Shown here in pieces: positions 24,512 to 31,518 of a DNA stretch of 64,000 nucleotides. The DNA comes from CALMEC01 sp963706315 (GTDB lineage: Bacteria; Actinomycetota; Thermoleophilia; Miltoncostaeales; Miltoncostaeaceae). Every line of letters begins with the position of its first letter. Within the stretch, counting starts at the first letter, position 1. Both the position numbers and the translations under genes were made by a program. The stretch spans positions 124,001 to 188,000 of the forward strand of contig CAVPMA010000013.1 in the NCBI GenBank assembly GCA_963706315.1. Direction: 5' to 3'. The notes under the pieces are model-generated. The model searched no databases, had not been told where the DNA came from, and saw only the letters and a program-made list of their open reading frames with translations.

Positions 24512-24955
24512 ATGGCACCCGCCCGCGACTGGGAGGCCGAGATCGACCGGTGGACGGCGCTGTTCGCCGACGTCCCGGATCCCCCGGAGCCCTTCGCGAC
24601 CGCCCTCGAAACCGGTTGGACGCCGGAGGCACGGGCGGCGCTGGCGAGCGACGCCGAGGCGTACCTACGGCGGCACGAGGCCTACGTCGCCGACCTGCGC
24701 GCGAACGGGATGGACCTGGTGCGCCTCGACGCGAAGCAGGGTGACTGCGACGTCTGCCGGCGGTACGTGGGCAAGGCTTTCTCGCTCGACGGCGCGACGC
24801 CGGAGCTGCCTCCCCCTCCGCCGCTTCCCATCTGCCCGGCCTGCCGGCACACGCTCAACCTGCTGACGCCGTTCTTCCTGCAGAGCACCGGCCTGGAGCT
24901 CGACGACCTGGCTTCCGAGTCCCAGCCCTACGTCGATCCCTTCGGCGTCGGTTAG
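24512..24955 (+). CDS. Hypothetical protein with a paired-CxxC site
   Basis: A 147-residue protein. The N-terminal half is helical (WEAEIDRWTALFADV); the C-terminal half has DCDVCRRYVGKAFSL, a Pro-rich loop and PICPACRHTLNLL. The spacing of the two CxxC pairs around a Gly-Lys-x-F turn resembles the small zinc site of phage-head-morphogenesis-like and MuF-type domains, but the rest does not match, so this is not a phage call. It follows mqnD by 10 bases on the same strand and may be co-transcribed. Confidence 0.65.
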   Translation: MAPARDWEAEIDRWTALFADVPDPPEPFATALETGWTPEARAALASDAEAYLRRHEAYVADLRANGMDLVRLDAKQGDCDVCRRYVGKAFSLDGATPELPPPPPLPICPACRHTLNLLTPFFLQSTGLELDDLASESQPYVDPFGVG

Positions 24956-24965
24956 ATCGGTTCGA

Positions 24966-25649
24966 TCAGAAGACGCGGACGGCGCGCGCCGCATCGGGGG
25001 GCACCTGGACCACCCGTCCGCCGGCGACCCGCACGGCGAGCGGCCCGCCGAAGGCCCCGCGTCGCACGACCTCGACCGCGGTGTCGGGCACGAGGCCCTT
25101 GTCCGCGAGGTAGCGGAGCAACGCCGGGTCCTGGTCGCTGACCCGGTGGATCACCGCGTGAGCGCCCTCGGGGAGATCCGCCAGCACGCCCACCGGGATG
25201 GCGCCGACGTCGCCGCCCAGGGTGGGGATCGGGTCGCCGTGAGGGTCACGCTCCGGATGCCCGAGCTCCTCCGCGATGCGTGCCTCCAGCGCCTCCGACA
25301 GGTGGTGCTCCAGGATCTCCGCCTCGTGATGCACCTCGTCCCAGGGAACGCCCAGCTTCGTGACGAGATAGGTCTCGAGCAGCCGGTGGTGGCGGATGAC
25401 CTCGAGCGCCGCGGCCCTGCCGTCGACGCTGAGCTCCACCGACCCGCGGCGCCCCCCGGCATCGACGAAGCCCAGCTGCAGGAGCTTCTTCAGCATGCCG
25501 CTCGCGGACGCCGCCGTCACCCCGAGGGCGGCGGCGACCTCGGAGGTGGCCACCGATGAGCGCCCGGTGTCCTCCTCGACGCGGTAGATCGCCTTGAGGT
25601 AGTCCTGCACCGCCGGACTCGGCCTGGCGTGGTTGCGGCCCTCACTCAT
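24966..25649 (-). CDS. DtxR/IdeR/MntR-family metal-dependent repressor
   Basis: A 227-residue regulator with the normal three-domain order. The winged helix (VQDYLKAIYRVEEDTGRSSV, then LGVTAASASGMLKKL) is followed by the metal-binding/dimerisation domain containing HHRLLETYLVTKLGVPWDEV, HHEAEILEHHLSEALEARIA and the GHPERDPHGDPIP motif, and a C-terminal FeoA/SH3-like domain (AVIHRVSDQDPALLRYLADK). His, Glu and Asp ligand positions are present; the position that is Cys in DtxR/IdeR cannot be settled, so iron or manganese specificity remains open. It is divergent from the Crp-type gene across 150 bases. Confidence 0.88.
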   Translation of the reverse strand: MSEGRNHARPSPAVQDYLKAIYRVEEDTGRSSVATSEVAAALGVTAASASGMLKKLLQLGFVDAGGRRGSVELSVDGRAAALEVIRHHRLLETYLVTKLGVPWDEVHHEAEILEHHLSEALEARIAEELGHPERDPHGDPIPTLGGDVGAIPVGVLADLPEGAHAVIHRVSDQDPALLRYLADKGLVPDTAVEVVRRGAFGGPLAVRVAGGRVVQVPPDAARAVRVF

Positions 25650-25800
25650 CCCAGCGAGTCTAATCCCCGGCTTGAGAAGTCGGACTTGTCGGAGCGCTCC
25701 GAGCCGGCGTGGGCGACGCCCCCGCGGCGCCTTCACAAAGAACCCGAAAAACCCCCATCGCCTTCACCCGAGGCTAACAATCGAGTGGCAGGCTCCGCGC

Positions 25801-26565
25801 ATGTCAACGACCGCCCCGGCCCGCAAGCGGGCAACACGCACACTCGACGGCCCGGCGCTTCGGCTCGCCGACTCACCGGACCGTCTCCCCCTCAAGCAGA
25901 TGGAGCTGTTCGCCGGACTGCCCGAGCGCGACCTCGACATCCTCGAGGGGCGGCTGGGAATGATCCGGTGGCCGCAGGGCGCGGAGACGCCCGCGGCACT
26001 CGAGCGTGAGGACCACCTCTTCCTCGTCCGCGAGGGCCGTCTGGCGCTCTACGAGTGCCTCGACCCCGAGCATGAGGTGATGGTGGCGATCCTCGAGCCG
26101 GGCGCGATCTGGTCCACGCTCGGAGGGCTCGCGCCGCCCGGCCTCGCCGCGCTCGAGTCGTCGGCGATCTCCCCACTCCCGGCGTTCGCCGTGGAGGCGC
26201 TCTGCACGCGGTACCCGCGGCTGGGGCGCAACCTCGCCGCCCTCCTGTCGGAACGCTGCCGCACCCTTGCCGAGACCATCGCGATGGTGAGCGAGATGCG
26301 CGTGGAGGACCGTCTTCGGGCCCGCCTGCATCAGCTGTCGGAGCGCTTCGGCACCACCGGCCGCGACGGCATCCGGCTGCGGCTCGACCTGACGCACGCG
26401 CAGTGGGCGTCGCTGGTGGGCGCGTCGCGCGAAGCGGTCACCACTGCCTTCGGACGCCTCAAGACGCAGGGCGACGTCATCCTCGACGGCCGCATGATCC
26501 TCATCCCGTGGGAGGTCGTGCACGCACGGCAAGCATCCCACAACGGCGCGACCGCCGTCAGGTAG
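25801..26565 (+). CDS. Crp/Fnr-family transcriptional regulator
   Basis: A 254-residue regulator. The N-terminal cNMP-binding-like domain has LKQMELFAGLPERDLDILEG, DHLFLVREGRLALYECLDPE and VMVAILEPGAIWSTLGGLA. The long helix continues into a Crp-type HTH (LRLDLTHAQWASLVGASREA, VTTAFGRLKTQGDVILDGRM). The ligand pocket lacks an obvious cAMP RES motif and there are no Fnr-type cysteines at the N-terminus, so the signal is unknown. A TAACAAT -10-like element lies about 30 bases before the ATG, so the leader may be very short. Confidence 0.85.
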   Translation: MSTTAPARKRATRTLDGPALRLADSPDRLPLKQMELFAGLPERDLDILEGRLGMIRWPQGAETPAALEREDHLFLVREGRLALYECLDPEHEVMVAILEPGAIWSTLGGLAPPGLAALESSAISPLPAFAVEALCTRYPRLGRNLAALLSERCRTLAETIAMVSEMRVEDRLRARLHQLSERFGTTGRDGIRLRLDLTHAQWASLVGASREAVTTAFGRLKTQGDVILDGRMILIPWEVVHARQASHNGATAVR

Positions 26566-26590
26566 GTCTCACCGAGCGAAGTGCCCGCGG

Positions 26591-26627
26591 GCGACGGACG
26601 GCCTGCCTCCCGAAGGCCGTCCGTCGC
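26591..26627. terminator. Bidirectional terminator-like hairpin
   Basis: GCGACGGACGGCCT and AGGCCGTCCGTCGC form a perfect 14-bp stem with a 9-base loop between the convergent Crp-type gene and the gene ending at 26640. It has no T-run, but its strength and position favour a bidirectional terminator. Confidence 0.6.
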
Positions 26628-26639
26628 GCGCGGTCTCCC

Positions 26640-26954
26640 TCACCCCTGTGCTGCGGGCGCGGGCGTTGTGTCCTCGCGTTCAGCGGGGACGATCTTGGGG
26701 AGCGCAAGCAGCACCAGGGCCACTCCCGCCAGCACGCATGCGGCGGCGGAGAAGAGCCACGGGTGGGTCGGCGCGCCCGACTTCTGGACGCTCAGCACGG
26801 TGACACGCACGAGGAGCGCCCCGCCGGCGAAGATCAGCGCCAGCCCGGTGGGCCCGGCGATCGCGCGCCGGCGACGCTCCGGCCGTTCGGCCAGGCGGAC
26901 CTCGTCGAGCGGTTCAGCGCCGCGAACCGGCTGACGCTGGGGCGGGGGCGTCAT
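26640..26954 (-). CDS. Small two-TM membrane protein
   Basis: A 104-residue protein with a basic N-terminal third, two hydrophobic segments (GLALIFAGGALLVRVTVLSV and FSAAACVLAGVALVLLALP) and a polar tail. Its ATG overlaps the stop of the LuxR-type response regulator by four bases, so it is translationally coupled to it. No domain is recognised. The coupling suggests an accessory or target role in the same regulatory unit. Confidence 0.6.
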   Translation of the reverse strand: MTPPPQRQPVRGAEPLDEVRLAERPERRRRAIAGPTGLALIFAGGALLVRVTVLSVQKSGAPTHPWLFSAAACVLAGVALVLLALPKIVPAEREDTTPAPAAQG

Positions 26955-27658
26955 GCGAGCACCTCCGCCTGGGCGTCACGCGACCCGGCGATCCCGAGCC
27001 GGCTGTCCCACGTCTCGAGGTCGCGGCGGCTGTGGATGCCGATCTTGCGGAGGATCGACTGGGCGTGACTGCGGACGGTGTGCCATGAGACCCCGAGCTC
27101 CAGCGCGATCTCCTTGTAGGTGAGCTGCTGGCGCATGAGCCTGAGCACGACCCGCTCCTGCGAGGTGAGGAGCACGCTCCGCGGTCCGGTGCGCTCGACG
27201 AGCTCGCCGTAGGAGCTCGCCGTGGTGATGTCGAGACGCATGTCGATCGCTTCGGAGACGGCGTCTTCCACGGCCTCGCGCGTCGCAGTGACGAGCAGGC
27301 AGCCCACGGCTCCGAGGGCGGCGGCCTGTGCCTCGTGCCCCGGACGGAACGGCCCCGGCTCGATGCAGAAGAGCATCGGGACGCGCTGCCCCCGCCGGCC
27401 GATCTCGAGCGCGAGCTCCATCCCGGTGGCGTCACCGAGGTTCCAGTCGACGATCAGGAGCCGGGGCGACCCCCGGTCGATCAGCGTGAGCGCCTGGTGG
27501 GCCGTGTGGCACACCGCAATCTGCACGGGGAGCCCGCGCAGAAACGACCGCAATCCCTCCGCGAATGCGGGAGATCGGCTGGCGATGAGTACCGGGACGT
27601 TCGTGTCTGACAAGCTCGCACCATCCTTGGGCACGGCGTGGCGCCCGTGGGCGGACAT
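26951..27658 (-). CDS. NarL/LuxR-type response-regulator-like protein
   Basis: A 235-residue protein with a receiver-like N-terminal domain (NVPVLIASRSPAFAEGLRSF, PRLLIVDWNLGDATGMELAL with Asp as the probable phospho-site) and a LuxR HTH at the C-terminus (LLTSQERVVLRLMRQQLTYK, EIALELGVSWHTVRSHAQSI). The acidic pocket of the receiver is partly lost: the usual DD pair near strand 1 is replaced by IASRS, so phosphorylation by a kinase may not be the signal. No kinase gene adjoins. The start ATG at 27658 lacks a clear ribosome binding site. Confidence 0.8.
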   Translation of the reverse strand: MSAHGRHAVPKDGASLSDTNVPVLIASRSPAFAEGLRSFLRGLPVQIAVCHTAHQALTLIDRGSPRLLIVDWNLGDATGMELALEIGRRGQRVPMLFCIEPGPFRPGHEAQAAALGAVGCLLVTATREAVEDAVSEAIDMRLDITTASSYGELVERTGPRSVLLTSQERVVLRLMRQQLTYKEIALELGVSWHTVRSHAQSILRKIGIHSRRDLETWDSRLGIAGSRDAQAEVLA

Positions 27659-27774
27659 GGGGCGCCGCGTTCTGTTCGTTCATGACATCGGCATCTCGGC
27701 GGCGAACCATTACCCCGACCCGCCGTCCGTCCACCGGCCGATCGCCGACCGGAGATTCCGGAACGCGGCGGGCG

Positions 27775-28251
27775 TCATGTGCCGGTGGAACCGGACGCGC
27801 GGAGCGCGTCGAGCGACCTCGCCAGCGCCTGCGCGGCGGTCTTGGCGGCGGCCGGGTCGCCCGCCGCGGCGGCGGCGCGAACCTGCTCCATCGCGGCGAC
27901 AGCCGCGGCATATGAGGTCGCGTTCCCGGCCCGCTGCGCTTCGAGGCGGCGATCCGCCAACCGCTCTGCGCCGAGTCGTTGACCGACGAGGCGCGCAGCG
28001 TCGAGCGGCGGATCGAGCCGGGGTGCGACGGCCTTCAGCCGGGCCGGCGTCGCGGGGGTTCCCACCGTCGCCAGCTCGGCCGCGAACGAGCGGACCGCGT
28101 CGGCCCCAGCCGCCGTGTCCGCGAGGTAGCGCTCGGCGTCCACCCGCGTCTCGTCCGCAACCGTCGTGGTCGGCGCGGGCGTCGAGCCGCCGCAGCCGGC
28201 GAGCGCGCCGACGAGCACCGCTGCGGCGATGGTGACAATGCGGGAGCCCAC
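27775..28251 (-). CDS. Small lipoprotein, hypothetical
   Basis: A 158-residue lipoprotein: N-terminal hydrophobic signal (IVTIAAAVLVGALAGC) with lipobox LAGC, a Thr/Pro-rich linker, and a mature part made almost wholly of Ala/Arg/Glu-rich helices (AVAAMEQVRAAAAAGDPAAA). No known domain. It lies between the LuxR-type regulator and guaB, divergent from guaB, with only 50 bases between their starts. Confidence 0.65.
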   Translation of the reverse strand: MGSRIVTIAAAVLVGALAGCGGSTPAPTTTVADETRVDAERYLADTAAGADAVRSFAAELATVGTPATPARLKAVAPRLDPPLDAARLVGQRLGAERLADRRLEAQRAGNATSYAAAVAAMEQVRAAAAAGDPAAAKTAAQALARSLDALRASGSTGT

Positions 28252-28300
28252 GGGTCCACCCTAACGTGGGTCGCGGGCAGCGTCAGCTATCCTCGTCGCC

Positions 28301-29764
28301 GTGATGGCCGATTCGGAGCTGCCGCTCGCGCTCTCCTACGACGACGTCCTGCTCGTCCCACAGCGCAGCCCCATCGCCTCCCGCGGTGACGTCGACACCA
28401 CCGCCCGGTTCACCAGGTCGCTGTCGCTGACCGCGCCCGTCGTGTCGGCCAACATGGACACGGTCACCGAGGCGCCGATGGCCATCGCGATGGCCCGTGC
28501 CGGTGGCATCGGCGTGATCCACCGGTTCCTCTCGATCGAGGAGCAGGTCGTGCAGGTCGCCCGCGTCAAGCGGGCCGAGGCGCTCGTGATCGAGGACCCG
28601 TTCACGATCACACCGGACCTCAGCCTCGCCGAGGCCCTGAGCCGCATGCGCTCCACGGGCGCCAGCGGGCTCGTCGTGATCGACGAGGACCGCCGCCCCG
28701 TCGGCATCCTCACGCGGCGGGACACTGTCCTGCGGGAGGATCCCTCCATCACAGTGTCCCGGATCATGACGCCCGAGGATCGCCTGGTGGTCGCGCCGGT
28801 CGGGATCGACGCCGACGCGGCCGCGATCATCCTGCGCGACGCCCGCATCGAGAAGCTGCCGCTCGTCGGGCCGGACGGGCGCCTCGCCGGGCTGATCACC
28901 CTCCGGGACCTCCTGCAGCGCAAGGAACGGCCCGACGCAACCAAGGATTCGCGTGGACGCCTCGCGGTCGCCGCTGCGATCGGGGTTCGGGGCGATCACC
29001 TGGAGCGGGCGAAGGCGCTCGTGGATGCCGGCGCCGATGCGCTGGTGCTGGACATCGCCCATGGCCACATGGAGCGGGCCCTCGAGGCGATCGGCGAGGT
29101 CAGGGAGTGGGTCGGCGAGATCGACGTCATCGCCGGCAACGTCGCGACGGCCCAGGGCGCCGAGGACCTGATCGCTGCGGGCGCGGACGCGATCAAGGTT
29201 GGCGTGGGCCCCGGCTCAGTTTGCTCCACGCGGGTCGTCGCCGGTGTCGGCGTGCCCCAGTTCTCCGCGGTGGCGGAATGCGCCGCGGCCTGCCGCGCGA
29301 ACGACGTGCCGCTCATCGCCGACGGCGGCATCCGGGCCGGCGGCGACGTGGCGAAGGCCATCGGCGCAGGGGCCGACACGGTCATGGTCGGCAACCTCTT
29401 CGCCGGCACCGAGGAAAGCCCCGGCATGGTGGTCAACCGCAACGGCGCGCGGGTGAAGGTCTTCCGAGGCATGGCGAGCGCCGGCGCGACCGCGGCACGG
29501 CGGGCGGTCGACGGCGACGCCCGTGAGGCGCTCGCCCACGAGGACCAGACGGACTTCTCGCCGATCGTCCCGGAGGGCGTGGAGACCGTGGTGCCGCTGC
29601 GCGGCGACGTGGCCTCGGTGGTCGCGGAGCTCGTCGGCGGGCTACGGTCGGGCATGAGCTACTCGAACGCCGGCACCATCGGGGAGATGCAGCAGCGGGC
29701 GCGCTTCGTCCGCATCACGCCGGCGGGGCTCAAGGAGAGCCACCCGCACGACGTGTCGTTCTAG
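28301..29764 (+). CDS. guaB: IMP dehydrogenase
   Basis: A 487-residue IMPDH of normal length. It oxidises IMP to XMP with NAD+, the first committed step of GMP synthesis. The N-terminal LSYDDVLLVPQRS and TAPVVSANMDTVTE segments are conserved; two CBS domains (about residues 90-210) interrupt the barrel; the NAD/IMP loop contains KVGVGPGSVCSTRVVAG with the catalytic Cys at residue 308, and the mobile flap follows (FRGMASAGATAA). The GTG at 28301 and the ATG at 28304 are equivalent starts. It is probably monocistronic. Confidence 0.95.
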   Translation: MMADSELPLALSYDDVLLVPQRSPIASRGDVDTTARFTRSLSLTAPVVSANMDTVTEAPMAIAMARAGGIGVIHRFLSIEEQVVQVARVKRAEALVIEDPFTITPDLSLAEALSRMRSTGASGLVVIDEDRRPVGILTRRDTVLREDPSITVSRIMTPEDRLVVAPVGIDADAAAIILRDARIEKLPLVGPDGRLAGLITLRDLLQRKERPDATKDSRGRLAVAAAIGVRGDHLERAKALVDAGADALVLDIAHGHMERALEAIGEVREWVGEIDVIAGNVATAQGAEDLIAAGADAIKVGVGPGSVCSTRVVAGVGVPQFSAVAECAAACRANDVPLIADGGIRAGGDVAKAIGAGADTVMVGNLFAGTEESPGMVVNRNGARVKVFRGMASAGATAARRAVDGDAREALAHEDQTDFSPIVPEGVETVVPLRGDVASVVAELVGGLRSGMSYSNAGTIGEMQQRARFVRITPAGLKESHPHDVSF

Positions 29765-29828
29765 TGCTCCGCCCCAGCAGTCTCTCTGCAGCCGCCGGAT
29801 CATCAAGGAACTCCCGAGGCGGAGCACT
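29763..29828. repeat. Inverted repeat between guaB and nucS
   Basis: AGTGCTCCGCC (29763-29773, overlapping the guaB TAG) and GGCGGAGCACT (29818-29828) are exact 11-base inverted arms 44 bases apart in the convergent gap. It may fold as a long-loop terminator for both genes. Confidence 0.45.
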
Positions 29829-29836
29829 TGTGCTCG

Positions 29837-30502
29837 TCAGCTGGTGAAGAGGCGCAGGTCGGGCTCGCGCAGGCCGCGGAGGGCCGCGAGGTCGATGGTG
29901 GCGGTCTCGATGCCGCGCGAGCGCGCGAGGGTCCTCGCCTGCGGCTTGATCGACTCCCCCACCAGGATCCCGCGGCAGCCCTCCATGCCGGGCTCCGCGC
30001 AGATGTACTCCAGGTAGCGGCAGAGCTGCTCCACCGCGTCGATCGTCCCGATGCGCTTCACCTCGACGGCGACCCAGCCGGCGTCGTCCGCACACAGGAG
30101 GTCCACCGGACCGATCTCCGTCCCGAATTCCCGCCGCACGAGACGCAGCCCCGGCCCCAGCACCTCCGGCGCGGCCGCGAGCGCGTCCTGCAGGTCGCGC
30201 TCGACGCCGTCCTTCTCCAGCCGGGCGGCCTCGCCCAGATCGTGCTCGGTGTCCGAGACGACGTCCTCGATGCGGATCTCGAGTCGCTCCTGCCGAGCAC
30301 CCGAACCCTTGACGACGACGATCGCCCCGTCGACCTCCTCGATGCGTGTGGGCGGGGTCATCCAGTTCTGCGGCTTGAACCCGCCCGCGTCGGAGTGGAC
30401 CATGATCGAGCCGTCCGCCTTCAGCATGATCACGCGCAGCGCCATCGGCAGGACGGACGAGACCCGCCCTGCGTAGACGACCTCGCAGCGGGCGACGATC
30501 AC
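29837..30502 (-). CDS. nucS: Mismatch endonuclease NucS/EndoMS
   Basis: A 221-residue NucS, the actinobacterial/archaeal enzyme that replaces MutS/MutL by cutting both strands at mismatches. The N-terminal dimerisation/DNA-binding domain has MLKADGSIMVHSDAGGFKPQ followed by NWM; the RecB-like nuclease domain follows with EFGTEIGPVDLLCADDAGWV and AVEVKRIGTIDAVEQLCRYL, the catalytic D-x-n-E-x-K residues, and IKPQARTLARSRGIE. The C-terminus ends DLRLFTS, keeping the R-L-F beta-clamp-binding tail. GTG at 30502 aligns with known starts. It is divergent from the selenoprotein gene by 74 bases. Confidence 0.93.
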   Translation of the reverse strand: MIVARCEVVYAGRVSSVLPMALRVIMLKADGSIMVHSDAGGFKPQNWMTPPTRIEEVDGAIVVVKGSGARQERLEIRIEDVVSDTEHDLGEAARLEKDGVERDLQDALAAAPEVLGPGLRLVRREFGTEIGPVDLLCADDAGWVAVEVKRIGTIDAVEQLCRYLEYICAEPGMEGCRGILVGESIKPQARTLARSRGIETATIDLAALRGLREPDLRLFTS

Positions 30503-30576
30503 GCGCAGAGGGACGGCCTCCGAAGCACCCCGCGATCCTACCCCCGTGTGTGGCGGCAATCTGGTACACAGTGGCG

Positions 30577-30849
30577 ATGGCGATCGACCCCGTCCACCGC
30601 ATCAGGATCGAGTACTGCGTTCCCTGAGGGGCCGCTCCGAACGCCGCCGGTCTGGTGGCGCGGTTGCTGGAGGGGTGGGGCGCCGTATTGGAGTCGGTCG
30701 ACGTGGTCGCCGGGACCGGGGGCATCTTCGACGTCCACGTCGACGGCGAGCTCGTCTTCTGGAAGAAGATGCTCGGGCGCTACCCCGATCCCGACGACGT
30801 GCTGCCCCTCATCCGCGAGCGGATCGGGCCCGAGGTCATGCGTAAGTAG
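30577..30849 (+). CDS. SelW/Rdx-family selenoprotein with in-frame TGA (Cys-Val-Pro-Sec)
   Basis: A 90-residue thioredoxin-fold protein read through TGA at 30625-30627 as selenocysteine. It begins MAIDPVHRIRIEYCVP, then Sec at residue 17, then GAAPNAAGLVARLLEG. Cys14 and Sec17 form the C-x-x-U redox motif of the SelT/SelW/SelH (Rdx) family exactly where Cys homologs have C-x-x-C. The second half (VAGTGGIFDVHVDGELVFWK, then GRYPDPDDVLPLIRERIGP) is the conserved family C-terminus. Without readthrough only a 16-residue peptide or a headless start at 30655 remains. GTG 30571 is an alternative start. It is tail-to-tail with mgsA; the cellular partner is unknown, and thiol-redox repair is expected. 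Confidence 0.9.
30637..30663 (+). promoter_or_regulatory. Bacterial SECIS hairpin for the SelW-like gene
   Basis: Ten bases after the TGA the RNA can pair CCG (30637-30639) with CGG (30661-30663), bulge AA, then CGCCGCC (30642-30648) with GGTGGCG (30654-30660), exposing the loop GGTCT (30649-30653). The loop is identical to the GGUCU apical loop of E. coli fdhF SECIS, the contact for SelB domain IV. The loop begins 21 bases after the TGA; in fdhF it is 18. The structure lies inside the coding sequence, as in bacteria. Confidence 0.85.
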
Positions 30850-30852
30850 GCC

Positions 30853-31293
30853 TTAGAGCACCAGCTCCACGTCGGCGGTCATGGTGCGCTCGTACTCGCC
30901 GCCCATGAGCGGGCTGGAGAGGATGAAGTCCGCGGTCGAGCGGTTGCAGGCGATCGGCACGTTGTAGACCACCGCGATCCGCAGCAGCGCCTTCACGTCG
31001 ACGTCGTGCGGGTGCGGCTCGAGCGGGTCCCAGAAGAAGACGACGAAGTCGATCCGCCCCTCGGCGATGGCGGCGCCGATCTGCTGGTCGCCGCCGAGCG
31101 GCCCGCTCAGGTACCGATGCACCGGTAGGTCGAGGGCGGAGGCGATCGTCGCACCGGTCGTGCCGGTTGCGAACAGCTCGTGACGCCCGAGGGTGCCGCG
31201 ATTGTACCGTGCCCAGTCGAGCATGTCGTCTTTGCGGTTGTCGTGTGCGATGAGCGCGATGCGCTTGCGGTTGGACATGCGTCGTGCGTCCAT
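30853..31293 (-). CDS. mgsA: Methylglyoxal synthase
   Basis: A 146-residue MgsA, converting dihydroxyacetone phosphate to methylglyoxal plus phosphate. Conserved segments: RIALIAHDNRKDDMLDWARY, the phosphate-binding TGTTGATI, SGPLGGDQQIGAAIAEGRID with the catalytic Asp, and FFWDPLEPHPHDVDVKALLR then IACNRSTADFILSSPL. The ATG at 31293 follows AGGGAGG. It lies beside tkt-zwf-opcA on the opposite strand and helps relieve triose-phosphate build-up. It is convergent with the selenoprotein gene with 3 bases between the stops. Confidence 0.95.
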   Translation of the reverse strand: MDARRMSNRKRIALIAHDNRKDDMLDWARYNRGTLGRHELFATGTTGATIASALDLPVHRYLSGPLGGDQQIGAAIAEGRIDFVVFFWDPLEPHPHDVDVKALLRIAVVYNVPIACNRSTADFILSSPLMGGEYERTMTADVELVL

Positions 31294-31518
31294 GGGCCTC
31301 CCTTTCACTCCATGTTCGACGGTAGCGCGTCCACCTCGGATCGGGTCGGGCCGAGGGGCCATCGGCACCACTCCGAAACCGGCCCCCAGGCCGAATACAC
31401 ACTTGTGGCGAAACGGTCGCGCGGTCCAAGGGGCCGGGAGGTCCCACCGCGACGGCGATTCCGGGGTCCGGTCCGCAGGGCATGGGTAGACTCGCTGCCG
31501 GTCACGCGAAGGAGGCTC

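Noticed and set aside
24512..24955. Phage head-morphogenesis-like gene
   Set aside because: Only the CxxC/GKxF turn is reminiscent; no phage neighbours and a housekeeping context.
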